A program made the translations under genes and the position numbers. DNA of 47,092 bases from an uncultured bacterium (lineage in GTDB: Bacteria > Verrucomicrobiota > Kiritimatiellia > PWTM01). The DNA lies in the NCBI GenBank assembly GCA_937139365.1, contig CAKZPT010000098.1, positions 1 through 47,092 on the forward strand. The letters are read 5' to 3'. Below are positions 9,946-18,634 of the stretch, piece after piece (the stretch's first letter is position 1; each line of letters opens with the position of its first letter). Under the pieces are notes generated by a model. The model was not told the DNA's origin. It made no database searches and saw nothing but the letters and a program-made list of their open reading frames with translations.

Positions 9946-11148
9946 TCAGGCCATCAGCCCTTCCAAGGCCGACAGCGACACCGATCCCGCCGGCTGCAGC
10001 TTGGCCATGTAGCTTTCCAGGTCCCGATAGTACTCGGAATCCTTTCCGGCGATTGTAAGCTGCTTGTGCAGCAACGCAAGTCCCATTGGGCCGGACTCGG
10101 CCTCGTCACAGCGCTGGTAACGCCGGCTGGGATCCGGATCGAGGAACTTCGTCAGCACAGCGACGAAGTCGCGGTTGCGGCGCACGTGCGGCGGTAGCAT
10201 GTCGGGCAGGCGCTTCGGCAGCTCCATCTTGAACTGCAGCAACTGGGCCTCGTTCATCCGGCTGTAGTCCACGAGGCTTTCGCCTCGTAGAAGCTCCAGC
10301 CCGACCAGGCCGAGGCTGTAGATGTCCGAGGCCACCAGGTAGCGCTCGCGCCGGTGGCTCTCCGGGGCCATATAGAGGGGGCTGCCCAGCAGCATCGTAG
10401 CCTTCTCGTTGATCACGTTCGCCCGGCCGTAGTCCACCAGCTTGATGTTGCCGATCATGTCGCACATGATGTTGGCGGGCTTCACGTCGCAGTGCACGAA
10501 GCCGGCGTCGTGCAGGGCCTCGAGGCCGCGCAGGGCGGAGCGCATGATGTACAGCGCCACGCCGGGCTGGATGCGGACCTTGCCCTCCTCGAAGCGGAAG
10601 ATCACGTCGGCAAACCGCTCCCACTCCTCCGGGGACGACTTCCGGCGTGCCGTGTCGAAATGGTTCCCGTAGATGAGACGGTGGAGGTCGAGCCCGTCGA
10701 TGGCCTCCATCTGCACATAGCCGATACCATCTTCCTCATCGTACACGTCCCGGCCGACGAGGTTGGGCGCGTTGACCGTCTGGAGTCGAGAGATCTGCGA
10801 GGCGATGCGGCCCATGTCGGTCCAGTACTGGCGCGGCGTCGCGTAGATCGAGGGATCGAACAGCTTGATCGCGTGGCGGGTCAGGCAGCCCCGGGCCCCG
10901 TGGCGCAGCCCCAGGAAGACGACGCCCTGCCTCCCGCGCCCCAGCTCGCGGACGAAACGGAACGCGACGGGGTAGTAGATCGTCCGGGACTGGATGATGG
11001 CCCGGTATTTCTCGATCAACTGGCTCATCGCCCGTCCGGCGGCCGGCTCCGCCGCGGTCCGGGTGTCCGCCACCGTCGCCATCCCGGCCTGCCGGGCAAC
11101 CGCCTCCGCCGTGGGCGGCGGGCCTTCGGGTGTCCAAATCTCATTCAT
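9946..11148 (-). CDS. Hanks-type serine/threonine protein kinase, soluble
   Basis: This 400-residue eukaryotic-like kinase has no membrane segment and no PASTA or other sensor domain. The glycine loop is LGRGRQGVVFLG (69-80), the ATP-anchoring Lys is in AIKLF (K95), the catalytic loop is HCDVKPANIMCD (219-230; D221, K223), the metal site is DYG (239-241) instead of DFG, and the APE motif is MAPE (260-263). HCD for HRD is a common variant that lacks the activating Arg, suggesting control other than classical activation-loop phosphorylation. About 45 N-terminal residues precede the kinase domain. The C-terminal tail after about 340 contains RRYQRCDEAESGPMGLALLH, as in planctomycete-like kinases. 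Neighbours give no clear substrate. The start is the ATG at 11148. Confidence 0.92.
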   Translation of the reverse strand: MNEIWTPEGPPPTAEAVARQAGMATVADTRTAAEPAAGRAMSQLIEKYRAIIQSRTIYYPVAFRFVRELGRGRQGVVFLGLRHGARGCLTRHAIKLFDPSIYATPRQYWTDMGRIASQISRLQTVNAPNLVGRDVYDEEDGIGYVQMEAIDGLDLHRLIYGNHFDTARRKSSPEEWERFADVIFRFEEGKVRIQPGVALYIMRSALRGLEALHDAGFVHCDVKPANIMCDMIGNIKLVDYGRANVINEKATMLLGSPLYMAPESHRRERYLVASDIYSLGLVGLELLRGESLVDYSRMNEAQLLQFKMELPKRLPDMLPPHVRRNRDFVAVLTKFLDPDPSRRYQRCDEAESGPMGLALLHKQLTIAGKDSEYYRDLESYMAKLQPAGSVSLSALEGLMA

Positions 11149-11434
11149 CAGGGCAAGAGTGTACGGCCGGGCTCCTGCGGATGCAAAGTGCGTCGACCAG
11201 CCGCGCCATCTCCCGGACGGAACCGCGGCCCCGAGTCCCTCGTCCCCAAGAGATTGCGCATTCTCCGTCGGGCCGGCTCCACCGCCCTATGGAGGCGCCG
11301 CGATGCGCACGGCATAAGCCGCGCGGGGGAAAGACCGGCCACACCCCGGCGCCCGCGACCGGCGGCCGCCAAGCCGGCGGTGGTCGCCATCGTCCGCTTA
11401 TGATCGGAACGGCCGATCCGAGGCGTCCGCCGGC
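11149..11434. other. Gap between the GspK-like gene and the kinase
   Basis: There are 286 bases without a convincing gene. Open frames cross it on both strands, but they have the composition expected of random GC-rich sequence and no recognisable motif. No clear hairpin terminator or promoter pair was recognised. Confidence 0.4.
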
Positions 11435-12409
11435 TCACGACTCCCATCGCACAACGCGCACGACACCGTCCGGAGCCCGATGAACGAGGGCCTGGACTGT
11501 GACGGCCTGTCGTGGCCCAACTGCCTCCGCTTCGACTTGGAACCATTCGCTCCGGACATCCAACCATGGAAGCAGCCGGGTCAGGCGGATGGGGTCGGCC
11601 AGTGCGGCCAGGCTTTCGAGGGAACGGATCGGCGCGGCCTCGCGGAGGGTCACGACATAGTGTGCGACGTGCCGTTGGCCCCGCCCAAGCAACGCCAGCA
11701 GCAACGGTTCGGGCGCGGTGTTGAGGTTGACCGGCGTGACGCGGCGTCGCGGACCGGGAAGGACAGTCAGGAGATCGCGCGGGGAGGCCCGCTCGCCCGG
11801 CGGGACCGCGCCAAGGGAGGGGTCCACGATCCAGGCGCCGGAAAACCCCGCGATCCATCGGAGTTCGTCCAGGTCGAGCAGCGGCCGGTTGGGTGGCGCT
11901 CGCGGCGGGCGGAGCTCGGCGTAGGCGGGTGCTTCCGCGGGGCCGTCGTTGTCGGCGTCGACCCAGTCGGACAGCGCCCCAATCCGATCGCGCGGCCCCG
12001 GATCCCCGCACAGCAGGAGGAGGTCGGCGAGGATATCGGCGGCGGGCAAGCGGGGCGCGGATGGCGGCTCCACGGCGAGGTTGTTGAGATCGAAGCGGGC
12101 CTGCTCGTCGGCCACCCGGACGCGGATCAGAACGCCGTCGGGGGCGCGAAGGGTCTCGGGCCGGGCCCAGGGCTCGTCCGGGTGATCCACCAGCAGGTCC
12201 TCGTCGTCGGCCAGCCGCGCCATGGCGCGGCGCACGGCGTCGGCGGCAACGGCGGCCAGCCGACGGCGTTCGAGCGTGGCTCGGGCGGCCGCCGCCTCGG
12301 CGCGGGCCTCTCGCGCCAGGGCGACCGCGACCAGGACGAGCACGCCCAACGTCGCGAGGGTCAGCACGAGCGCGCTGCCGCCGCGGCGCCGGTGACGGGA
12401 GGGCCCCAT
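11435..12409 (-). CDS. gspK: Type II secretion minor pseudopilin, GspK-like
   Basis: The 324-residue product begins RRRGGSALVLTLATLGVLVLVAVALA, a type IV prepilin-like leader: basic residues, Gly, then a hydrophobic helix that would be the pseudopilus spine. Unlike most pseudopilins, GspK lacks the Glu at +5 and has a large globular domain, as here. The conserved GspK block LSDWVDADNDG (Asp-rich, metal-binding region), the following Pro-rich LRPPRAPPNRPLLDLDELRW, VNLNTAPEPLLLALLG and the C-terminal RSEWFQVEA fit the family. It would cap the pseudopilus tip in the inner membrane/periplasm. No other gsp gene is within the window. The glycosyltransferase-like gene ends 16 bases upstream, suggesting co-transcription. 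The family call is good; membership in a full type II system is inferred. Confidence 0.85.
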   Translation of the reverse strand: MGPSRHRRRGGSALVLTLATLGVLVLVAVALAREARAEAAAARATLERRRLAAVAADAVRRAMARLADDEDLLVDHPDEPWARPETLRAPDGVLIRVRVADEQARFDLNNLAVEPPSAPRLPAADILADLLLLCGDPGPRDRIGALSDWVDADNDGPAEAPAYAELRPPRAPPNRPLLDLDELRWIAGFSGAWIVDPSLGAVPPGERASPRDLLTVLPGPRRRVTPVNLNTAPEPLLLALLGRGQRHVAHYVVTLREAAPIRSLESLAALADPIRLTRLLPWLDVRSEWFQVEAEAVGPRQAVTVQALVHRAPDGVVRVVRWES

Positions 12410-12425
12410 CGGACCGGTTGCGGCC

Positions 12426-14150
12426 TCAGCGACCTCCCCACCGGACGCGGTCGGAGAGGAAGAGCTGGTCCATGTTGTTCAGCGGCAGCCCGTACATCAG
12501 CGGAAAATCGCTCGGGATCCGGCCCTGCAGGATCGGGAACCAGTTCTTGTAGGGGCCGGTGAGCAGCACCCGGACAAAGGGCAGGTCGCGGGTCAGGGTC
12601 GTGAAGTAGAGGCCCCGGATTCCCTTGTGGTAGTCGTTGATCTCGTAGAACTCCTCGAGCGTGATGGGGACGTAGATCGAGTTGCGCTCCCCGTACCACG
12701 CAGTGGCCCAGGGCATGTCCGTGCACATCGTCTCGTTCGGCTCGAGCAGCCCGCTGACGAACCGCACAAAGGTGGGCAAGTAGGGCGGGTACGGAATCGG
12801 CTCGGCCGGCGGCAGCAAGCCGGCGGCGAAAGGCGCGGCGGACAGCGAGACGACGAACGCCGTGGCGGCGATCTGCGCGATCCTGAGCTGCCACTGCAGC
12901 CGGTCCAGCATCACGAAGAAAAAGGCGAGGCCGTAGGCCGCCATGATCGGCCAGAAGAGGTGGAGCAGCCGAAAGGCGGACTCGAACACCGTCGAAACGA
13001 CGAACAGGCTGAGCAGGGACACCCCCACCGCCCACCGGAAGCGCCGCGTTTCGCGCCGGACAAACCGGAAGAGAAACGTCGTAAAGAACAGCGGGAGCAG
13101 TAGGCCCTCGCCCAGCCGGCCCAAATCGTGACGGTACAGGTCGGAGACGCGTCGCGCCATTTTCGCGGCGACGGCGCGGCGGACGGCGCCGAAGGTCAGC
13201 GCGGTCTTCATCGTCCGGTCCATGGCGTCGCCCTCGGACAGCGCGCTGTTGTGGAGCGCCGTCCGCGGGGCGTCGCCCCACAGGGCGCCGCAGACGCGGT
13301 AATTGCGGTATAGCCAGGGGGCGAGCACCGCACCCACCGCCACCAGGAACGCGACTGCTGGTCCCGCCATTCGGCTGCGGAACACGAACCCGATGTAGAG
13401 GAGCATGCCCGGGATCAACGCTAGCGCCGCGTAGCGCGTCAACGCCGCCAACCCCGCGAAGACGGCGGCCAGCAGCAGGAACATCGGCCAGCCGCGCACC
13501 GGCGCCGTCGCCTCGCCGGGCTCGCTCATCCGCATCAGAAAGTACCAGGCGCCCAGCCCGAACCACCACGCCACGGGTAGACCGATCCCCGCCAGGCTGT
13601 CCTCCCACACCATCCGGCTGAGGAAGAATACGACCAACGTCAGCCGGGCCACCCTCACGCTGAACAACCGCCGCGCAATCAGGTAGGCGAAGATGCCCGA
13701 CAGAAGCACGAACAGATGGTTCAGCGGCATGATGCACCACTGCTCGGGCGTGTACACCTGTCCCGGCTGGACGGAGTCCCCGGAAAAGGCCTTCGAAGCC
13801 GGCGCGAAGGCCGCGGCCAGCAGGATCGGATATAGCGGGGGATGCCGGATGTCCGGATGACGCTCGATCTGCGCGCTCCTCGCCGGGCTGTTGCGAATCA
13901 GAAACTGCATCGAGCTCGGTCGAACGCACCGGGTGACAAAGCTCTTTTCTCGCAGCAGATTGCGCCCCAATTGGGCCAGCTCCATCGCCTCCGCCTCCTT
14001 GAGGCCGCGGAAACGTACCGCCGTGAACCACAGGATCAGCGCAAAAAGAACGATGAGGCCGAGGACGAACTGGACGATGCGCAGTCCGATCCCGGTGTCG
14101 ATGTTGTACACCAGGTCCTGGATTTTGACTTCGACCGGCTTGGTTTCCAT
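12426..14150 (-). CDS. Multi-pass membrane protein, ArnT/PMT-like glycosyltransferase (GT-C fold)
   Basis: This inner-membrane protein of about 574 residues has some ten or more hydrophobic helices. The first cytoplasmic-to-periplasmic loop contains RGLKEAEAMELAQLGRNLLR followed by HPDIRHPPLYPILLAA. The pattern of an acidic residue after the first helix and an HPPLYP motif is characteristic of GT-C enzymes that take sugars from polyprenyl-phosphate donors. The C-terminal 100 residues are soluble (MCTDMPWATAWYGERNSIYV onwards) and probably face the periplasm. The acceptor is unknown. The start is the ATG at 14150 (METKP); a TTG four codons earlier is possible. GspK follows 16 bases downstream. 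The undecaprenyl-phosphate sugar transferase at 20.8-22.3 kb belongs to the same broad pathway type. Confidence 0.72.
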   Translation of the reverse strand: METKPVEVKIQDLVYNIDTGIGLRIVQFVLGLIVLFALILWFTAVRFRGLKEAEAMELAQLGRNLLREKSFVTRCVRPSSMQFLIRNSPARSAQIERHPDIRHPPLYPILLAAAFAPASKAFSGDSVQPGQVYTPEQWCIMPLNHLFVLLSGIFAYLIARRLFSVRVARLTLVVFFLSRMVWEDSLAGIGLPVAWWFGLGAWYFLMRMSEPGEATAPVRGWPMFLLLAAVFAGLAALTRYAALALIPGMLLYIGFVFRSRMAGPAVAFLVAVGAVLAPWLYRNYRVCGALWGDAPRTALHNSALSEGDAMDRTMKTALTFGAVRRAVAAKMARRVSDLYRHDLGRLGEGLLLPLFFTTFLFRFVRRETRRFRWAVGVSLLSLFVVSTVFESAFRLLHLFWPIMAAYGLAFFFVMLDRLQWQLRIAQIAATAFVVSLSAAPFAAGLLPPAEPIPYPPYLPTFVRFVSGLLEPNETMCTDMPWATAWYGERNSIYVPITLEEFYEINDYHKGIRGLYFTTLTRDLPFVRVLLTGPYKNWFPILQGRIPSDFPLMYGLPLNNMDQLFLSDRVRWGGR

Positions 14151-14390
14151 GACTGAAGCCAAAAGACGCTACCCGCGCCCCTCCCCAAAAGCAAGCGACC
14201 GGGCGCCGGAGGGGGATGTGCGGCGCAATCGCAAACTCCGCCGCCCGGCCGCTCCGAAATGGGTCATCCGCTCGCAAGCCGCAGGCCGAGGGCCGGGCAG
14301 AGGACTCGGCGTTGCCCGCCGTCGCCTGCGGCGAGGAACTTCCCCGGCCTCCCGCGTTGCGCGAGCGGCCCCGTCCCGTATATTGGACCC

Positions 14391-14936
14391 GTGAAACTGG
14401 CCCTGCGCTATTACGGCGATCCTGTGCTCAAAACGCCCGCACGAACCGTCCGGAAGGTGGACGAGCGTATCCGGCAACTCGCCGCCGACATGATCGAGAC
14501 CATGCGCGCCGAAGGCGGCATCGGGTTGGCGGCGCAGCAGGTCGGCGTAACCGACTCGATCTGCGTGATCGAGGTGCCCCCCGCCATGGAGGAAGCCCCA
14601 ACGGCCCGACCGGACCTGCCGATGCCGCTGGTGCTCCTCAACCCGCGGGTCATCGCCGAGTCGGCGGAAACGGAGACGGCCGAGGAAGGCTGCCTGAGTT
14701 TTCGCGATATCCGCGCCCCAATCTGCCGTCCGCGGGAGGTCACCGTTCGCTGGCTGGGCCTGGATGGTGCGGAGCAGGAGGCGCGCCTCGGCGGACTGCT
14801 GGGCCGCTGCGTCCAGCACGAGATGGACCACCTCGCGGGGGTGCTGATCAGCGACCGCATGTCCGCCGTCAAGCGGATCGCGCTCGCAGGGCGGCTGAAA
14901 CGCCTGCAACGCGAAACGGCCGCCCTTCTTGGGTAA
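14391..14936 (+). CDS. def: Peptide deformylase
   Basis: The enzyme removes the N-formyl group from nascent proteins and uses a metal bound by one Cys and two His. All three motifs are present: GGIGLAAQQVG (about 42-52), EEGCLSFRD (metal ligand C101) and QHEMDHLAG (H143, catalytic E144, H147). The length of 181 residues is normal for the bacterial type I enzyme. The start is the GTG at 14391, giving (M)KLALRYYGDPVL, where family homology begins; the frame is open further upstream but without homology. fmt is not next to it, and the flanking genes are on the opposite strand, so it appears monocistronic. The 240-base gap before it shows nothing else recognisable. Confidence 0.95.
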   Translation: MKLALRYYGDPVLKTPARTVRKVDERIRQLAADMIETMRAEGGIGLAAQQVGVTDSICVIEVPPAMEEAPTARPDLPMPLVLLNPRVIAESAETETAEEGCLSFRDIRAPICRPREVTVRWLGLDGAEQEARLGGLLGRCVQHEMDHLAGVLISDRMSAVKRIALAGRLKRLQRETAALLG

Positions 14937-15053
14937 GCCGCCGACGGGCCGCAGGCCGCTCATGGGCCGTTCCCTCGGCCCGGAAAGGGCCGGCCTGATG
15001 CGGCGGGCTTCCCCCCCCCACAGGCGGCGTGAGGCCCGGGCGGGCGGAGCAGG

Positions 15054-15584
15054 TCATCGTGGCGCCCGACGGACCCCGGCGACACGCCCCGCTTTTGCGG
15101 CCGCCCGTTCGCGCTCCGGCCACCGCCGCCAGGGGCGCTCCGCGAGCGAAGCGTTGTCGAAACGGCGATCGTGCGTGACCTCGACCGCCACCCACGGTGG
15201 CGGCACCACCCGCTCGTCGGAGCGGCGCAGTTCCACCTCCGCCAGGATCAATCCGCGGTTGTCGCCCTCGAAGACGTCCACCTCCCACCGGCGGCCGTCC
15301 CAACGTCGGACAAACCTCCTCTTGACCACGCCGCCGGCCGCGCATAGCAGTCGTTCCAGCTCACGGCCGAGCGCTCGGGGGACCGCACCCTCGATCTCGC
15401 GCCGCGAGATGCCCCGATGGCCGCTCTTCAGCGTGACCACGTAGCGTCCCCCCTCGCAACGAACGCGCCCGATTCCCCCACCTTCGGGGAGGCGGAAATA
15501 AAACTGCCGGATCCGTCGTCCCCGGCCGCGGCGGGGTACCGCGTCGGGCGTCGCCAGGTATTTCCGCTCAATTTCGCGCGCCAT
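15054..15584 (-). CDS. CYTH-domain protein (inorganic triphosphatase / class IV adenylate cyclase superfamily)
   Basis: The 176-residue protein starts MAREIERKYLA, the ExExK signature (E4, E6, K8) of the CYTH triphosphate-tunnel metalloenzymes. Later charged strands fit the tunnel: GRVRCEGGRYVVTLKSG, RREIEGAVPRALG and RWEVDVFEGDNRGLILAEVE, with alternating Arg/Lys/Glu that bind triphosphate and divalent metal. Most bacterial members of this short form hydrolyse inorganic triphosphate; some make cAMP. The ATG at 15584 was chosen over upstream starts because homology begins there. The C-terminal 25 residues are very rich in Arg and Ala and may be disordered. It is convergent with def and divergent from the URO-D-like gene. 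The superfamily is certain; the reaction is not. Confidence 0.88.
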   Translation of the reverse strand: MAREIERKYLATPDAVPRRGRGRRIRQFYFRLPEGGGIGRVRCEGGRYVVTLKSGHRGISRREIEGAVPRALGRELERLLCAAGGVVKRRFVRRWDGRRWEVDVFEGDNRGLILAEVELRRSDERVVPPPWVAVEVTHDRRFDNASLAERPWRRWPERERAAAKAGRVAGVRRAPR

Positions 15585-15666
15585 AACTGCAAGGTTGACC
15601 CGACCGGCGCCGGGGGGCAAGCTGAGGGGCGGGGACCGGGCATCGCCGCGGCCCCAGAGGTAGCGC

Positions 15667-16714
15667 ATGCCGCAGGCAGAGTGGATGGTCGAACGGGTCC
15701 GCCGCATCCGGACCCGCGAGCGCTCGGGCGCAATGGCTGCGTGGATCGTGGACTCTCCGTGGCTGCCCGGCTACGCGGGCGTCCCGCACCTCGATTTTTA
15801 TTTCGATCCCGACACGTGGATGGCCGTCTACGAACGGGCTCAGCGCTACCTGGACGGCTGCGCGCTTCTGCCCGGGGGCTGGATCGAGTTCGGGATGGCG
15901 GCCGAGCCGTCGGGGTTCGGCGCGCCGGTGCCGTGGAACCGAAACGCAACCCCGGACGTGCGCCACCACCCCCGCCGGCCTCGCGGGACTGGCGGCGATG
16001 GCCCCGCCCGATCCCGAGCGCGACGGCCTGATGCCGGCCATCCTTTCGGCCTACGAGCGCCTTGCCCCGCGGATGGCCCGCGCGGGGTTTCCGCCGCGCG
16101 TGGGCGCGGCCCGCGGGCCCCTGGCGATCGCGGCCCACCTGCTCGGCGTCACGGAATTTCTGGTGGCCAGCCAGACCGACCGCGGGGACGTTGGCCGTTT
16201 GCTGGACCTCACGACGGAGTTGTGCATCGCCTGGCTGGCCGCGCAACTGGCGAGGATGGATTCGCCGCTGGGCATCCTCGTGCTGGACGACCTGGTGGGC
16301 ATGCTCGGCCCCGACGACGCGGAGGAGTTTGCCTGTCCCAGACTGCGCCGGGTGTTCGGCACATTCTCGGGCCTCGTCCGATTCTTTCACAACGACACCC
16401 CGAACCCTGCGGTCTACGAGGGTCTGGGCGGATGCGGAATCGACGCGTTCAACCTATCGCACAAGGCCGACCTGGCCGACGCCGGACGGCGGCTGGGGCC
16501 GGGCGTGGTGTTGATGGGCAACCTGCCGCCCCTCGACCTGTTGGCGCGCGGCACGCCGGCGGAGTGCCGCGCCGCGGCCGAGGCGCTGCTGGCCCGGGTG
16601 GCGGAGGTGGGCCCGATTGTGATTTCGGCGGGCGGCGGGGTCTCGCCTGGAACTCCAGTAGAAAACCTACAGGCGGTGGTTGCCGCCGTCCGCGCGTCCG
16701 GAGGGGTGGCTTGA
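15667..16714 (+). pseudogene. Uroporphyrinogen-decarboxylase-superfamily protein, split by a single frameshift
   Basis: The first part (15667 to about 15970) encodes MPQAEWMVERVRRIR followed by PHLDFYFDPDTWMAVYERAQ and WIEFGMAAEPSGFGA. The rest, in the next frame to 16714, encodes PPDPERDGLMP, a TIM-barrel body, RFFHNDTPNPAVYEGLGGCG and NLSHKADLADAG. Together they make about 349 residues matching URO-D/MtaA-like proteins, which in anaerobes and planctomycete-type bacteria are often corrinoid methyltransferases rather than haem enzymes. The break falls in a run of five C (15969-15973); dropping one C gives a continuous protein through HHPAGLAGLAAM. This is the kind of place where sequencing or replication slips. 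No haem genes adjoin, so a haem role is unlikely. The gene may be intact in the organism. Confidence 0.8.
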
Positions 16715-16745
16715 AATGGTCAGGCGGTTCACTAGGGTTGCGGGG

Positions 16746-17345
16746 ATGAGGCGCCGCGGACATCCGGTGCGATGGCCGGCGCCGCTGGTGGCGGCGATGG
16801 CGGGGGGATGTGTCACCTACATGGGCGATGACCTGGCCGCCGTGCAGCTCCGGCATCAGGAGGACCTGCGCCAGATCCAGGAGCAGATCCGAATGGTGCA
16901 CGGCCGCGTCGAGGCGCTGGAGATGGAGGCGCAACGCCTGGCCGGCGAGATGGAGGCCGTGCGCCGCCTGGCCGCCAGCGCATCGGACGGCGCGTTACGG
17001 GCCGGCCAGGCCCGGCTTCAGGAGCTGGAGAACCGCCTCTCGCGGCTGGACGCGGCGCGGGAGAGCGACCGGCAGGCGATCGTGGACGAGCTGAGCCGGC
17101 GCGTGGCCGATCTGCTCAAACGGTCGACCCCCGCGCCGACTCAGGCCGCCCGCCCCGCCGCGCGCCGACCCACGGCGTCGGGAGCGACGACCGGCTACGA
17201 GCACGTGGTCCAGCCGGGCGAGACGCTGTCGGCGATCGCGGCCGCGTACGGCGTCAGCGTCTCGGTGATCGCCCAGGAAAATGGCATTGCGGACCCCCTC
17301 AAACTGCGGGCGGGCCAGAAGCTGTTCATCCCGGAGAAGCGGTGA
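16746..17345 (+). CDS. Lipoprotein with coiled coil and C-terminal LysM peptidoglycan-binding domain
   Basis: Starting at ATG 16746, the product has an Arg-rich n-region, a hydrophobic stretch and lipobox VAAMAGGC with Cys at 22. It should therefore be a lipoprotein. Residues about 30-120 are charged and heptad-like (HQEDLRQIQEQIRMVHGRVE, LQELENRLSRLDAA), indicating a coiled coil. After a Pro/Ala linker comes LysM: YEHVVQPGETLSAIAAAYGV through RAGQKLFIPEKR at the end. The architecture resembles envelope spacers such as NlpD-like or OmpA-independent cell-wall tethers. An in-frame ATG at 16716 is possible but would put the Cys late at 32. The gene follows the URO-D frame by 31 bases and precedes the GYF/coiled-coil gene by 16, so it is probably one transcript with Prc. 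Confidence 0.85.
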   Translation: MRRRGHPVRWPAPLVAAMAGGCVTYMGDDLAAVQLRHQEDLRQIQEQIRMVHGRVEALEMEAQRLAGEMEAVRRLAASASDGALRAGQARLQELENRLSRLDAARESDRQAIVDELSRRVADLLKRSTPAPTQAARPAARRPTASGATTGYEHVVQPGETLSAIAAAYGVSVSVIAQENGIADPLKLRAGQKLFIPEKR

Positions 17346-17361
17346 GCCGGGGCTGGTCATC

Positions 17362-18609
17362 GTGACAATCTCCCGCTATTGGTACCTTCGAAAGGACGGA
17401 GGCGCCACGTATGGCCCCGTCGCGGAGGAGGTCCTTTGCGCATGGGCGGCGGAGGGCCGCGTGGCCCCGGAGGACTATATTTCGGCCGACGGCGATAACT
17501 GGCGGGCACCCTTCGAGCTGGCGTCGCTCGAGATGGTCTGGTGCCTCGAGTTGCCGGACGGTCTGGAGTATGGGCCGGCCCATCGCGAGGCGTTCGAGGG
17601 AATGCTGAGGGAGGGGGCCCTGTCGCCGCCGGTCCGGCTGCGGCATGCCGTCACCGGCGAGCGGCTGGTGCTGGGCGCGGAGGCAGACATCGCGGCGGAG
17701 GCGCCGCGCAAGGGCGACACCCAGCGCATTGCCGACACTGGGGCGCCACCCTCGGCCGCGCAGGATGCGTCCGCGGCGGAGGCGCCCCTGTCCGCCGAGA
17801 TGTTCTCCAGCCCCTCCCGTGTCCCGCCGGAAGTCGCCGTGGAGGAGGATCAGTCGTCGGCCTCCGAGGGCGGCCCTACCGCAGCCGTGATGGATATGTT
17901 CGTGGAGCCTGGCGGCGGGGTCGCGGCACAGCCTTCGCCGGCTTCCGACGGCGCCGCCCCGACTTCGACAGCGCCGCCGCAACCGACGCTGACGTGGCAG
18001 GCGATCGCCCGGGAACGCGACCACTTCGAGCGCGAAACGACCCGGTGGAGGGCGATGTTCGAGTCCGAAGCCGCCGCCCACGCCGCGACGGCGCGCCGTC
18101 TAGAGGAGGCGGAGCGCCGGGCTGAACACGACCGTCTGGCGGCCGACGCCGAGCGCGATGACTTGAGGCGCCGCGTGGCCGAACTCGAGCGCGAGGTCGA
18201 TCGGGCGGCCGGCGCCACGGGCGTCGCCGACGCGCGGCTGGTGGACGCCTACCATGAGCTGGTCCGCAACTACGACCTGTTGGTCCGCGAGCTGTCCGCG
18301 AAGCGGGAAGATCTTCGCCTGGCGCTCGAAACGGCGGAGGCGCTCCGTCGGGAGCACGACCAGACGGTATCGATCGCCCGGGAACAGGCGGCCCGGGAAC
18401 GCGCGGCCGCCGAGCAGATCCGCCATCGCTTTGAGGAACTCGAACAGGCCCATCTCGAGCTGTTGAAATCGTACCGAGAACTGAACGATCGTTACATCCG
18501 TCTGCGCGACTCGGGCAGCCCGCCGCCCCAGGTGTCCGGCCCCTCGCCGGACCCCGCGGCAGGCCCCTCCGGGCCGTCGGCGGGCCCCCGGGTGCGGCTG
18601 TGGCGATGA
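17362..18609 (+). CDS. GYF_2-like domain protein with long coiled coil
   Basis: The 415-residue product starts at GTG 17362 (VTISRYWYLRKDGG). The N-terminal 55 residues, RYWYLRKDGGATYGPVAEEV to DGDNWRAPFELASLEM, match the GYF_2 pattern (W-Y, G-x-x-Y-G-P, then a W). This is a small protein-binding fold. A second, weaker copy may follow (LELPDGLEYGPAHREAFEGM, about 58-77). A low-complexity Ala/Pro/Glu linker (about 110-210) leads to a charged coiled coil (about 215-385) with repeats such as RRVAELEREVDRA and RHRFEELEQAHLELLKSYRE. The C-terminus is Pro/Gly/Ser-rich. No signal peptide is visible, so it is probably cytoplasmic or peripherally bound. It sits between the LysM lipoprotein and Prc. 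The domain call is from motif; the function is unknown. Confidence 0.72.
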   Translation: MTISRYWYLRKDGGATYGPVAEEVLCAWAAEGRVAPEDYISADGDNWRAPFELASLEMVWCLELPDGLEYGPAHREAFEGMLREGALSPPVRLRHAVTGERLVLGAEADIAAEAPRKGDTQRIADTGAPPSAAQDASAAEAPLSAEMFSSPSRVPPEVAVEEDQSSASEGGPTAAVMDMFVEPGGGVAAQPSPASDGAAPTSTAPPQPTLTWQAIARERDHFERETTRWRAMFESEAAAHAATARRLEEAERRAEHDRLAADAERDDLRRRVAELEREVDRAAGATGVADARLVDAYHELVRNYDLLVRELSAKREDLRLALETAEALRREHDQTVSIAREQAARERAAAEQIRHRFEELEQAHLELLKSYRELNDRYIRLRDSGSPPPQVSGPSPDPAAGPSGPSAGPRVRLWR

Positions 18610-18634
18610 ACGCCCGTCGGCAGCGACCGGTCCA

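Noticed and set aside
12361-14277. 638-codon minus-strand frame overlapping the GT-C protein
   Set aside because: It is an alternative frame of the same strand; the hydrophobic, motif-bearing frame 12426-14150 is the real one.
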